Shown: positions 34,712 to 43,556 of the stretch, in pieces | How positions within the stretch are numbered: position 1 is the stretch's first letter | Layout: each line of letters starts with the position of its first letter | Assembly: GCF_006874645.1 (NCBI RefSeq) | Contig: NZ_CP030082.1 | Location: 1,178,001 to 1,242,000, forward strand | Source: Bdellovibrio sp. ZAP7 | GTDB taxonomy: Bacteria; Bdellovibrionota; Bdellovibrionia; Bdellovibrionales; Bdellovibrionaceae | Direction: 5' to 3' | Length of the DNA stretch: 64,000 bases | The notes under the pieces: model-generated | What the model was told of the DNA's origin: nothing | Database searches by the model: none | Seen by the model: only the letters and a program-made list of their open reading frames with translations | Translations under genes and position numbers: made by a program

Positions 34712-35326
34712 ATGATCATGAAAATCCTCACTTTCCCTGACCCAAGATTGCGCGAGGTCGCAGACCCTGTATCGCTATCTGAGTTCGGCACACCTGAGCT
34801 TAAAAAGCTTCAAGAGGACATGATTGAAACTATGTACGATGCTCACGGTATCGGTTTAGCAGCTCCCCAAGTGGGCGAGCTTCGCCGTATGATCGTCATC
34901 GACACTCGCCCCAAAGACGAAAAGGGCCGTCGTTATAAAGATCAAGAAATGACTGATTTGGAAAAACAAGTTGAGCAACCTTTGGTGTTGATCAACCCAA
35001 CGATCGTTAAAGGTGAAGGTAAAACGACTTTTGACGAAGGTTGCCTGTCGGTTCCAGGTTATTACGAAACCGTTGAGCGTTACGATTACATCGAAATGAA
35101 AGCCTATGATGTGAATGGCAAAGAGTTCATCGTGAAAACGGATGGTTTGCTTGCGATCTGCATGCAACACGAATTGGATCACCTTGAAGGCACATTGTTC
35201 ATCGATCACTTGAGCTTCGTAAAATCCAACAAGATCAAAAAACAAATTCAAAAGCACGGCTATCCAACGAAAGAAGAATTGGAAAAAGCTCGTTCAAAAC
35301 AAGTTGAAGGCGAAGAGCGTGAGTAA
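34712..35326 (+). CDS. def: Peptide deformylase
   Basis: Removes the formyl group from new proteins using a bound metal ion. The three family motifs are GIGLAAPQVG, EGCLSVPG (metal Cys) and QHELDHLEGTLFID (two metal His and catalytic Glu). An insertion rich in Lys and Glu (about 15 residues) lies between the first and second motif. The ATG at 34718 is also possible and gives the usual MKILTFPDPRL start; the GGAGG motif is four bases before 34712 and ten before 34718. First gene of the def-fmt-rpe cluster; its stop overlaps the fmt start. Confidence 0.96.
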   Translation: MIMKILTFPDPRLREVADPVSLSEFGTPELKKLQEDMIETMYDAHGIGLAAPQVGELRRMIVIDTRPKDEKGRRYKDQEMTDLEKQVEQPLVLINPTIVKGEGKTTFDEGCLSVPGYYETVERYDYIEMKAYDVNGKEFIVKTDGLLAICMQHELDHLEGTLFIDHLSFVKSNKIKKQIQKHGYPTKEELEKARSKQVEGEERE

Positions 35327-36263
35327 GGTCCGCGTCTGCTTCCTGGGGACACCAGAATTTGCTGTCACATCTTTGAAGGCCTTGCTTGCAGATGAACATT
35401 TTGAAGTTGTCGGAGTTGTGACTCAGCCGGATCGTCCTGCGGGTCGCAAAATGCAACTCACTCCAAGCCCGGTAAAAGTCCTAGCACTTGAGCACGGTCT
35501 TAAAGTTCTAACCCCTGAATCCCTTAAAAAAGATCCTGAAGCCGTCGCTGAAATTCGCTCCTGGGGAGCGGAAGTCGGCGTTGTCGTGGCTTTCGGTCAA
35601 ATCCTGACTCAAGACTTTATGGATTCATTCCGCTTTGGATGCGTGAATGTCCACGGTTCGATCCTGCCGCGCTGGCGCGGAGCTGCTCCAATTCAACGTG
35701 CGATCGAAGCAGGCGATGAAGAATCCGGCGTGGCTTTGCAAAAAATGGTAAAGAAATTAGACGCGGGCGACATTATTGGTATTCGTCGCGTGAAGATCAC
35801 TCCCGAAATGCATGCTTTACAGTTGCACGATGTGCTGGCTGACTTGGGTGCAGATTTATTGCGAGTGGAGTTGATGGATTATGTGCGCGGAAATTTGGCG
35901 CCAATTCCTCAAGATGAATCTTTGGTGACGATTGCACCAAAAATCGACAAGGCAGAGTCTTTGGTTGATTGGAGCAAGTCAGCGAAGTCCATCGACGGTA
36001 AAGTTCGTGGTTTCGTTTATGGACCGGGTACTTACACAGTGATTGATGGTAAAAAATTAAAACTCCATGTTGTGCGGCCTTTGCCCGCATCGGGTTCAGC
36101 TAAGCCAGGCACAGTGACGGCGGTTGACGCAGACTCTGTGACTGTCGCAACGGGTGATGGATTATTGAAATTGCTTGAAGTTCAGCCTGAATCCCGCAAT
36201 CGTATGAAAGTTGCCGATTTCTTAAAAGGCCACACTTTGAAACCAGGAGATCACATTGGCTAA
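35319..36263 (+). CDS. fmt: Methionyl-tRNA formyltransferase
   Basis: Formylates the initiator Met-tRNA with 10-formyltetrahydrofolate. Visible are the N-terminal VRVCFLGTPEFAV, TQPDRPAGRKMQLTPSPVK, the folate and catalytic segment VHGSILPRWRGAAPIQRAIEAGD, and DAGDII. The C-terminal OB-fold follows (WSKSAKSIDGKVRGFVYGPG). The start is the GTG at 35319, inside the def gene and overlapping its stop (GTGAGTAA), with GAAGG eight bases upstream; the longer reading from TTG 35304 lacks this. Its stop overlaps the rpe start, so def, fmt and rpe are coupled. Confidence 0.95.
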   Translation: MSKVRVCFLGTPEFAVTSLKALLADEHFEVVGVVTQPDRPAGRKMQLTPSPVKVLALEHGLKVLTPESLKKDPEAVAEIRSWGAEVGVVVAFGQILTQDFMDSFRFGCVNVHGSILPRWRGAAPIQRAIEAGDEESGVALQKMVKKLDAGDIIGIRRVKITPEMHALQLHDVLADLGADLLRVELMDYVRGNLAPIPQDESLVTIAPKIDKAESLVDWSKSAKSIDGKVRGFVYGPGTYTVIDGKKLKLHVVRPLPASGSAKPGTVTAVDADSVTVATGDGLLKLLEVQPESRNRMKVADFLKGHTLKPGDHIG

Positions 36264-36891
36264 AATGGTTGCCCCTTCGATTCTGTCCGCGGACTTTGCA
36301 AACCTTGAAAAAGAGGTGAAAGCAATCGCCGCTGCCGGAGCAGACTGGGCCCATGTTGATGTGATGGACGGTCACTTCGTTCCAAATCTGACAATCGGTA
36401 TTCCGGTTGTGAAAGCCCTTAAAAAAGTTTCTCCGATTCCTTTAGATGTTCATTTGATGATCACTGAACCTGAAAAATACGTGGCGGATTTCATCAAAGC
36501 CGGCGCTGATTATTTGACGATCCATGTGGAAGCAACAAAAGATCCCGCATCGGTTCTTCGCCAAATCACGGCGTTGGGTGCAAAGGCGGGGATCACTCTG
36601 CGTCCTGGAACTTCGATCGATACGGTTATTCCATTGCTAAATCTGTGCGATTTGGTTTTGGTGATGACGGTGGAACCTGGATTCGGTGGTCAGTCTTTCA
36701 TGCACGGGCAGATCGCCAAGATCTCTCGCTTGCGCCAAGAAATTTCCAAACAAAACCTAAACTGCCTGATCGAAGTCGACGGTGGTATCAACGCCGAAAC
36801 AGCCAAGCTTTGCAACGAAGCCGACGTCTTCGTCGCCGGCAGCTACGTCTTCAGTCAAGACTACAAAAAAGCCATCGCTTCCCTCAGGTAA
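36256..36891 (+). CDS. rpe: Ribulose-phosphate 3-epimerase
   Basis: Interconverts ribulose 5-phosphate and xylulose 5-phosphate in the pentose phosphate pathway. The TIM-barrel motifs are VAPSILSADFANLEKEV, HVDVMDGHFVPNLTIG (metal-binding His and Asp), LDVHLMITEPEKYV, VMTVEPGFGGQSFM and EVDGGINAETA. The start is most likely TTG at 36256 because AGGAG lies six bases before it; the ATG at 36265 is 15 bases away. It begins within the fmt stop region. Its TAA stop is part of a GGTAACA repeat copy. Confidence 0.95.
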   Translation: MAKMVAPSILSADFANLEKEVKAIAAAGADWAHVDVMDGHFVPNLTIGIPVVKALKKVSPIPLDVHLMITEPEKYVADFIKAGADYLTIHVEATKDPASVLRQITALGAKAGITLRPGTSIDTVIPLLNLCDLVLVMTVEPGFGGQSFMHGQIAKISRLRQEISKQNLNCLIEVDGGINAETAKLCNEADVFVAGSYVFSQDYKKAIASLR

Positions 36892-36950
36892 CAGTTCCCT
36901 TTTCGGAATGCAGCGCGGAACCGCCGCGGTTCCGAAAAGTGTCGCCTTTA
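36887..36950. repeat. GGTAACA-family palindromic repeat overlapping the rpe stop
   Basis: GGTAACAGTTCCCTTTTCGG begins at 36887 and matches the left arm of the repeat at 17918. Outer arms CTTTTCGGAA (36899-36908) and TTCCGAAAAG (36930-36939) enclose a second hairpin GGAACCG/CGGTTCC. The right flank (GTGTCGCC) differs from the 17918 copy. The remaining bases up to 37102 contain only the start region of the next gene. Confidence 0.75.
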
Positions 36951-37102
36951 AGAAAAGGCTGCATTTGTACTGTATGACCCGGTTACGACTCCAGTAGTGT
37001 TTCCCTGTCGAAATTACTCTGTTTTGAATTTCTCTGGAACGGTCTTATTAATGGTTCGCATAGTTAATAAACTGAATAACCATTATTTGCCGGGAGAAGA
37101 AC

Positions 37103-39337
37103 GTGTCGAACGCGAAACTAGCACTTGCAGTTTTAACGGTCCTTGGAATGTCGTTGAGCTTTCAGGAAGAAGCCCACGCTGGTGGTGTAAAAGGCCACAA
37201 GCATCACATTAAATGTGGTCACAAACCACCGAAGCCACCTAAACCGCCAAAACCACCAAAGCCGCCGACGCCTCCAAAACCTACGACACCAACACCGACT
37301 CCTTCTCCGACTCCTGTAACGCCGGTGCCGACGCCAACACCAAGTGTTCCGGCAAACCCGCAACCGACGCCGCAACCATCGGCGACGCCAACTCCATCGG
37401 CAACTCCAAAGCCACAGCAACCTCCGGCAAAACCGGAGGAAAAGCCACCTGTGAAGCCAGCGGAGCCGACAAAGGAGCCAGCTCAAGAGCCTGCAAAGGA
37501 ACCGGCAAAAGAACAGCCAGCACAAACGGATAATCAGAACAATGAGCAAGAGCCAAATGAAGCTGCTCCAGCTCCAGAACGTCGTGACAACAAACCGAAA
37601 AGAAAATTGAAGGCAAAATTATTGCCAGCGTTTTTCTTGAACTTCGACTGGGGTACTCAGGTTGTCAATAAAACGGCATATAATCCACGTTTGGCAAAAG
37701 CCCTGACTTCTGCAGTGAAAGAAGATTTCAATGCGGCGAACGACACTTTGCTTTCTGGTGATTATTCCGGGGGCTTTCAAGTGACGAAATATAAAAGTGT
37801 TGCTGCAGGTGTCGGCGTGAACTTGATGTTCTATTTTGAAAACGCCACGGGCCTTGCTCAATCTTTCTGGGGGAGCATTGGTTTGATTCCTTTTGAAGGT
37901 CGCGACATGGTCTCCACACGTAACGTAAGAACACAGTCAGAAGCGCGTAGCTTTCCAGCTCTGTCCTTGCCAGGAAAGGCTTCTGATTTTAATGCTTGGG
38001 CGACTGGTGACAATGTAACATATGCGTCGAATGGTGGAATTATCTTCTCATCATCAGTGGGCTTTGCCTCTGTGGGCGCAGGTCCAACTTACGTAGCGCA
38101 AGGAACTTTCCAAACTTATGTTGAAAAAATTGATAGCCAAAATGTTTACGTCCGTATTGATGACGTAAAAATTGATACTTTACAGGCTCAAATGTCAGTT
38201 TCTTTGGCAACAGTGAGTACATCGAAATTCAAAAGTGTTTCTGATGGCATTTCGTACAAGATTAACGTACAGGATCCAGACGGTGCTAAAGCTTATAGTG
38301 ATTTGATCAGAGGAAATGTCGCGGGCGTGCAAAAGTATGCGGCTAAAAATCCTCAAGGTCCTGTGACTAAGTGGGAAAAAATCAATCAACGTCAAACCGG
38401 TAAGCTGAATAACTTTTTCTTTGGTATTCCAATTTTGGCTTACAAAACGTGGTCTGCAGGTAAAATCTTTGATATTTCTTCCACTCAAGCGTTCTATGAT
38501 CAAACTAACTCCGATGTTCAATACGGAATTTACTTGAAAGAAAAACGCAGCAAGCAGGGTGACACTCATACGTCTATGACAGAAGCCTTTTACGGAGCTG
38601 TCGTTAAAGTGAAAGACTTGAAAGAGCGCAGAGTTGAAAAGGCACTTTTCGGACAATACACTTGGACTGCTGATGATGAATCTTCAAGTCACAAAGACGT
38701 TCGCACTGCGATCAAAGAGTTGGTTAAAAAGACGGGCATGGCAAATGTCCTGATGGTGAATCTGCCGACGTTAACTGATTTGCAGTATGCGAAAGTGAAC
38801 TTCACAGCGACTTTGGATGAAGCACAGACTTTAAAAGTGATGCACAAGATTTCTGCTATGTCTGAATATCAATTCAAAGCGCTAGTAAATAAAAAAGCTG
38901 AAGAATACACACGCAACTCCGACACCTGGGAACTTTGCCGTAAAGACGAAGGCATGAGCAGCTGTGATATGCGCCTTAAGTGGAGTGCCAATGATGCCGC
39001 AGAAAAAATGTACTCTGCGGTTGGCGATATGGAAATGTATGCGAACCGCAACGACAAAGCGTTCGCCAATTCGTATGCAAATTTCGGTAAAGAGATGCTA
39101 CGAAGCCCGTTCTTGTTCCAAACAGTATTGGATATCGCTGGAGCAGGTGTGGAGATGAACTACTCAATCAACAACACGTTCATGTCTTCGTATAATGTGA
39201 AGTACACGACCACGAATATTCCTGGTCGTTACTTGAAAGAATATGTGAAGCCAGTGATCTCTGAAGTTCCTGGCGTCACGAAAGATGCAGTGAAAAATGG
39301 CTTGGCAACTCTGCCACCATTGAAACCAGCACTTTAA
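37103..39337 (+). CDS. Large exported protein with proline-rich linker
   Basis: 744 residues, GTG start with GGGAGAAG just upstream. A signal peptide ends near EAHAGGV. Residues 38-155 are low complexity: PPKPPKPPKPP repeats, TPTPTPSPTP repeats, then a charged EPAKEPAKEQPA segment. The C-terminal 560 residues are a folded domain of unknown family with many beta-type segments (LLPAFFLNFDWGTQVVNKTAYNPRL, GGFQVTKYKSVAAGVGVNLMFYF) and two cysteines close together (LCRKDEGMSSCDMR). The Pro-rich part probably spans the wall or extends the domain from the surface. Codon bias suggests strong expression. Confidence 0.78.
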   Translation: MSNAKLALAVLTVLGMSLSFQEEAHAGGVKGHKHHIKCGHKPPKPPKPPKPPKPPTPPKPTTPTPTPSPTPVTPVPTPTPSVPANPQPTPQPSATPTPSATPKPQQPPAKPEEKPPVKPAEPTKEPAQEPAKEPAKEQPAQTDNQNNEQEPNEAAPAPERRDNKPKRKLKAKLLPAFFLNFDWGTQVVNKTAYNPRLAKALTSAVKEDFNAANDTLLSGDYSGGFQVTKYKSVAAGVGVNLMFYFENATGLAQSFWGSIGLIPFEGRDMVSTRNVRTQSEARSFPALSLPGKASDFNAWATGDNVTYASNGGIIFSSSVGFASVGAGPTYVAQGTFQTYVEKIDSQNVYVRIDDVKIDTLQAQMSVSLATVSTSKFKSVSDGISYKINVQDPDGAKAYSDLIRGNVAGVQKYAAKNPQGPVTKWEKINQRQTGKLNNFFFGIPILAYKTWSAGKIFDISSTQAFYDQTNSDVQYGIYLKEKRSKQGDTHTSMTEAFYGAVVKVKDLKERRVEKALFGQYTWTADDESSSHKDVRTAIKELVKKTGMANVLMVNLPTLTDLQYAKVNFTATLDEAQTLKVMHKISAMSEYQFKALVNKKAEEYTRNSDTWELCRKDEGMSSCDMRLKWSANDAAEKMYSAVGDMEMYANRNDKAFANSYANFGKEMLRSPFLFQTVLDIAGAGVEMNYSINNTFMSSYNVKYTTTNIPGRYLKEYVKPVISEVPGVTKDAVKNGLATLPPLKPAL

Positions 39338-39843
39338 AGAGGTAAATCTCGGGGCGGAATCTTTCCGTCCTCCAGATACACCATCATGTAATTTTCAGAA
39401 ACAGCCTTCAGTGCACTGGCAACCCGGCGAGAAATCGCCGGGACTAACATGGAATAAGCCACGTCGATATCGACGAATTTAAAGTTTTTAATTTCCATCA
39501 TCGACACCACAACGTTTTGTGCCTGCTTCTCGCTTAAATCGATCGTTCCGAACAGAAAACTCAAGTATTCACCTTTTACGTCTTTGTTCGAGATGTAATC
39601 GATCGCCAGGACATGGGTCGGGGTGATGTTAATTCCCAGATTTTCGCGAACCTCTCGCATCAGTCCATCCATTGGGGATTCCTCGGCCTCAACCGTGCCA
39701 CCAGGCAGGATCCATCCCGCAGAATAGCTGGGTTGAACTAAAAGCAGCTGGTTTTTATAAAATATCAGGGCACAGGTGCTAACGCGTTTACCGGGGAGTG
39801 ATTCATAATATTCTTTGTCGTCTCTAAAGGCGGGTCTAGCCAT
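39334..39843 (-). CDS. NUDIX hydrolase
   Basis: 169 residues. The NUDIX box is GGTVEAEESPMDGLMREVRENLGI-like at about residue 50-75 and fits GX5EX7REUXEEXGU except that the second Glu of the EE pair is Asn. Members cleave nucleoside diphosphates linked to another group; the substrate is unknown. The ATG at 39843 has GGAG six bases upstream; the long upstream extension to 40107 is read-through in a non-coding frame. The stop overlaps that of the proline-rich protein gene by four bases. Confidence 0.88.
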   Translation of the reverse strand: MARPAFRDDKEYYESLPGKRVSTCALIFYKNQLLLVQPSYSAGWILPGGTVEAEESPMDGLMREVRENLGINITPTHVLAIDYISNKDVKGEYLSFLFGTIDLSEKQAQNVVVSMMEIKNFKFVDIDVAYSMLVPAISRRVASALKAVSENYMMVYLEDGKIPPRDLPL

Positions 39844-39928
39844 AGTGGTCTCCTTGACCTCGAGCTCAGGTGCTTCCAGAATTGTAGAGCAAGTAGTTTT
39901 ATTTTTGTTGTTACAAAAGGAGAAGATG

Positions 39929-40477
39929 ATGAAAAAAATGTGGCTCGTTCTGGCTTTGTTCTTGGGACTATCGGGCACAGCGCACGCTGGCGTTATGATT
40001 GAACCATATTTGGGTTTTGAGATGGGTAAATTCACTGACAACAATCCAGATGCAAAAACAGAGTTGGTCAACATGGGGGCGCGTCTTGCTTGGACTACTC
40101 CTGTCATGTTGTGGCTTGGTTTGGATTACAACTTGGGTGTGAGCGGTAACTACAAACCTGATTCAGGTTCTAACGAAACAATGAAGCGTAATACATTGTT
40201 TGCTGTGGCTGGTATCGACCTTCCGATCTTGCTTAGAGGTTGGGTTGGTTATGGTGTAACGAGTGAATTGAAAATGGATGGCGGCTCTAACGCGAAATAC
40301 ACTGGCAACCCGATCAAAATTGGTGTGGGTTTCACAGCTCTTCCGTTCATTTCTTTAAATCTTGAGTACATCAACGAAAACATCAACAAAGTTGAAACTA
40401 ACAGTGGTACGGACAACAGCCCAGACAACAAAGCAAGCTCTTATATGTTGTCAGTTTCCTTGCCTCTTCACTTCTAA
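39929..40477 (+). CDS. Small outer-membrane beta-barrel protein
   Basis: 182 residues from the ATG at 39929 (AGGAG six bases upstream; the ATG at 39926 is also possible). Signal peptide ends in GTAHAGVM. The mature part alternates polar and hydrophobic residues in about eight strands (IEPYLGFEMGKF, MGARLAWTTPVMLWLGLDYNLG, KIGVGFTALPFISLNLEYINENI) and ends in Phe (YMLSVSLPLHF), the outer-membrane signal. No cysteines. Function unknown. A terminator follows. Confidence 0.85.
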   Translation: MKKMWLVLALFLGLSGTAHAGVMIEPYLGFEMGKFTDNNPDAKTELVNMGARLAWTTPVMLWLGLDYNLGVSGNYKPDSGSNETMKRNTLFAVAGIDLPILLRGWVGYGVTSELKMDGGSNAKYTGNPIKIGVGFTALPFISLNLEYINENINKVETNSGTDNSPDNKASSYMLSVSLPLHF

Positions 40478-40500
40478 TTTTGATCTCACAATTCGAGAGA

Positions 40501-40529
40501 AAAAAAGCCGGTTCACAGCCGGCTTTTTT
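40501..40529 (+). terminator. Intrinsic terminator after the small OMP gene
   Basis: AAAAAAGCCGG, TTCACAG, CCGGCTTTTTT. Confidence 0.9.
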
Positions 40530-40599
40530 ATTTGATTGGGCGCAGCGTTATCGGTAAAGTCGGGCCTCGTTTTAAGACTGAACCCGAAAGGCCCCCACC

Positions 40600-42141
40600 A
40601 TGCAACTTACCGGTGAAAACATCACTATTGAAAACCTTTATAAAGCCGCGCACACACCATCCACGAAAGTGGAGTTGGCGGACTCAGCTCGCGCTGCGAT
40701 GAAAAAGTCCCGTGACTATATCGAAGGCCGTATTTCCGGTGGCGAAGTAATGTACGGTGTGAACACTGGTTTTGGTGCTTTCTCTTCAGTGCGCATTTCT
40801 GATTCTGAAATTGAACAACTGCAAAGAAACTTGATCCGTTCTCACTCCATGGGGATCGGGGCTCCTTTCACAAAAACTGAAACACGCGCGATGATGATCT
40901 TGCGTGCGAATGCTTTGGCTAAGGGTCATAGCGGTATTCGTCCGACAGTTGTTGATAAAATTTTGGAATTTTTGAACAACGACATCATCCCGGTTGTGCC
41001 ATCTCAGGGTTCTGTGGGCGCATCGGGTGACTTGGCGCCACTGTCTCACTTGGCTTTGACTATCATCGGTGAGGGTGAGGCTTGGGGAGCTGATGGCAAA
41101 CCAGTTCACGTGAAAGAATTATTAGAAAAGAAAAAAATCACAGCTCTTGAATTGAAGGCCAAAGAAGGTCTTTCCATGATCAATGGTTGTCAGGTGATGA
41201 CTTCCATCGGTTTGCTTTCTTTGTGGGAAGCGCGCCGCTTGTTGTGGATCGCGGACCTTGCGGGAGCCATGACTGTTGAAGGGATGAGAGGTTCCAGAAA
41301 ACCTTTCGATCCATTGATTCAAGCCAGCCGTCCTCACGCGGGTGAAGGTAAAACAGGTCGCAATCTTATCAAGCTTATGGGGGAGTCGAGTGAAATCGGC
41401 GACAGCCATTTGCATGAACACCAAGATCACCGCGTTCAGGATGCATACTCTCTTCGTTGTATGCCAGCGGTTCACGGTGCTGCGAAAGATGGTATCCGTC
41501 ACGCCGTTAAAGTTTTGGAAATCGAAGCAAACTCTTCGACAGACAATCCGTTGGTATTCGCTGATGCGAACAAAGTTCTTTCTTGCGGTAACTTCCACGG
41601 TATGCCCGTGGCACACGCGATGGATTTTGCAGGTATCGTAATTTCTTCTCAAGCAAGCATTTCTGAGTGCCGTATTTCTAAATTGATCTCGACACAAATG
41701 AGTGACCTTCCTCCGTTCTTAACACCAAACGGTGGTTTAAATTCCGGTCACATGATCGTGCAAGTGGCAGCAGCTTCATTGGTAAGTGAAAACAAAGTTT
41801 TGGCACATCCAGCGTCAGTGGATTCAATCCCGACATCTGCTGAAAAAGAAGACCACGTTTCCATGGGAACCATTGCAGCAAGAAAATTTGCACAAATCCT
41901 AAGAAACGCAGAACACGTGGTAGCGATGGAATTGCTTTCTGGTGCGCAAGCGATTGACTTGATCGCTCCACTAAAACCATCCGCAGCTGTTAAAGCTGTG
42001 CATGATCACATCAGAAAAACAGTTCCGTTCGCAAAAGAAGACCGTATCTTCCATAAAGACGTTGAAGCTATCAAAGCGATGATGATCTCTGGGGAACTAA
42101 TGAACATCGTCGAAAAAACAGTGGGTGAACTAGAGTGGTAA
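40600..42141 (+). CDS. hutH: Histidine ammonia-lyase
   Basis: First step of histidine degradation: histidine to urocanate and ammonia, in the cytoplasm. The self-formed MIO cofactor comes from Ala141-Ser142-Gly143 in SVGASGDLAPLSH. Other motifs: YGVNTGFGAFSSVRI, QRNLIRSHSMGIG, and NFHGMPVAHAMDF. The length of 513 residues fits. No hut genes adjoin it; hutU lies 6 kb downstream on the same strand, beyond an accessory block. A stem-loop follows the stop. Confidence 0.97.
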   Translation: MQLTGENITIENLYKAAHTPSTKVELADSARAAMKKSRDYIEGRISGGEVMYGVNTGFGAFSSVRISDSEIEQLQRNLIRSHSMGIGAPFTKTETRAMMILRANALAKGHSGIRPTVVDKILEFLNNDIIPVVPSQGSVGASGDLAPLSHLALTIIGEGEAWGADGKPVHVKELLEKKKITALELKAKEGLSMINGCQVMTSIGLLSLWEARRLLWIADLAGAMTVEGMRGSRKPFDPLIQASRPHAGEGKTGRNLIKLMGESSEIGDSHLHEHQDHRVQDAYSLRCMPAVHGAAKDGIRHAVKVLEIEANSSTDNPLVFADANKVLSCGNFHGMPVAHAMDFAGIVISSQASISECRISKLISTQMSDLPPFLTPNGGLNSGHMIVQVAAASLVSENKVLAHPASVDSIPTSAEKEDHVSMGTIAARKFAQILRNAEHVVAMELLSGAQAIDLIAPLKPSAAVKAVHDHIRKTVPFAKEDRIFHKDVEAIKAMMISGELMNIVEKTVGELEW

Positions 42142-42144
42142 AAC

Positions 42145-42165
42145 AGTGTCTCTGGTTGAGACACT
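42145..42165 (+). other. Stem-loop after hutH
   Basis: AGTGTCTC and GAGACACT with a TGGTT loop, three bases after the stop. No T run follows, so it may protect the 3' end rather than terminate. Confidence 0.5.
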
Positions 42166-42322
42166 GATAACCTAATGTTCCCAAATTCCTCTGTAATTTG
42201 ATGGCGGTTTTTTTACGTCAATCACTTCTAATTTAGCCGTGGGCAGATAGCGCTCAGCCTGCGGTTCAATTTACACCTTCTCCTTCCGATTATAGACTAC
42301 AATGGTAATCGGGGGATGAATG

Positions 42323-43423
42323 ATGAATGCACCGTCAAAAATCGGAGCCCTGCTTTTCGCTCTGAGTAGTTTAGTTGTCAGTTGCGCTCCCTCAGGCAAT
42401 TCCTGGCAATTGGATCAATCATCAAGTTCAGAAGAATCCGATCAAGGAGTTAAACCAACTCCGACGCCATCAGTGTCGCCAAAACCATCGGTAACCCCGT
42501 CGCCAACAGTTTCACCAACTCCATTTCCGACAGTTAGTCCGACGCCTTCAGTAACACCATCTCCAACCGTAACGCCAACTCCAACGGTAACTCCGACACC
42601 AACTGTCTCGCCGACACCTACGGTTTCGCCGTCACAGTCGCCAAGCCCAACGCCATCGCCGTCAGCGACTCCGTCTCCAACGGCAACACCAATGGTGACA
42701 ATCACTGAGGTCGTGAACAGTCAGATGGCGACATCTCACGAAGCTAAAATTCCTGATATCCGTTACGAGTGGCAAAAAAAGCCGGAAATAATCATGCAGT
42801 CTCCAGCGGCCGCAGATATTCCAAGTTGGTTTCCTTACACGAAACCTGCATGGTGTACGTTGCTAAATTCTTGGATGCAGGTTTTTGAAGCCGAAGGCAA
42901 CACAGCAACGAACACGCGCGTTCAATATCGTAATTTGAAAATTTACGTGCTGTCTGAATCCACTCGCACTTGGAAGCTTCTGTCCAATAATGTGGGCCCA
43001 GGAACTGACACGTGGAAATATCCATTCGATTTCGCAGCCGATGGTGGAACTCGTAATGAAACAACCGGCGGAGTTTCCTTCAAACCTAAGTACCCGCAAT
43101 TTGCCCATGGTTATGGTTCGCAAAACACCATCGTCCCGCAAGACGTACGCGCGGTGTTCGTATCGATGGACACGCGTTTGATATTGGATAAAGCAACCGG
43201 CACAGATGATCGCGCTTCTGCACGCTATCTGGTGAATGTCGGCGCTGACTATTGGCCGAACGCTCAAGCCGTTAATAACTCCTGGTCCTATGCGCCGGGA
43301 GTAGGGCAAGGCCGGTTTATCATTGCGACTCCCGAGTGGAGAAAAGCAACTATGATCGTGCCTAATGGTCGCTATGGTTCATCAATGCAGGAAATGATCT
43401 CGAATCCGCCTCCTTTAGATTAA
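42323..43423 (+). CDS. Lipoprotein with threonine/proline-rich repeats
   Basis: 366 residues. Lipobox LVVSC (Cys at about 20). Residues 45-125 are a repetitive stalk of TP and SP units ([16 protein letters not shown] and similar), coded by a degenerate DNA minisatellite (about 42450-42700). The C-terminal 230 residues form a domain with aromatic residues ([62 protein letters not shown]) that recalls carbohydrate-binding surface domains, though no family was recognised. It would display this domain on a stalk at the cell surface. ATG 42323 is favoured because GGGGG is seven bases before it. Confidence 0.82.
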   Translation: MNAPSKIGALLFALSSLVVSCAPSGNSWQLDQSSSSEESDQGVKPTPTPSVSPKPSVTPSPTVSPTPFPTVSPTPSVTPSPTVTPTPTVTPTPTVSPTPTVSPSQSPSPTPSPSATPSPTATPMVTITEVVNSQMATSHEAKIPDIRYEWQKKPEIIMQSPAAADIPSWFPYTKPAWCTLLNSWMQVFEAEGNTATNTRVQYRNLKIYVLSESTRTWKLLSNNVGPGTDTWKYPFDFAADGGTRNETTGGVSFKPKYPQFAHGYGSQNTIVPQDVRAVFVSMDTRLILDKATGTDDRASARYLVNVGADYWPNAQAVNNSWSYAPGVGQGRFIIATPEWRKATMIVPNGRYGSSMQEMISNPPPLD

Positions 43424-43556
43424 TAATATAAATTCCTAAATAAGAAGCACTGCAGAACCTAACAAGGGTTTTGCTGTGCTTTTGCAGAAATTCGACAGCT
43501 TCTTTTGATTCCCTCGCAAAGATGGTGCTAGATTGGCGGCATCAAGAGGAGTTGAT

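Noticed and set aside
37210-37560. CRISPR or regulatory repeat array in the proline-rich region
   Set aside because: The periodicity follows codons of PPK, PTP and EPAK units in one long frame.
37133-37616. Antisense ORFs rich in Arg, Trp and Leu opposite the proline-rich region
   Set aside because: They mirror the proline codons of the real gene and have no start signals or protein-like composition.
39844-40107. Extended N-terminus of the NUDIX protein
   Set aside because: The extension has no homology-like features and the ATG at 39843 has a proper ribosome binding site.
42450-42700. CRISPR-like repeats
   Set aside because: Repeats are degenerate, coding and in frame (TP/SP units), with no unique spacers and no cas genes.
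42442-42705. Antisense ORF of Gly-Val-Asp repeats opposite the TP/SP stalk
   Set aside because: A by-product of the repeat on the other strand; no ribosome binding site.
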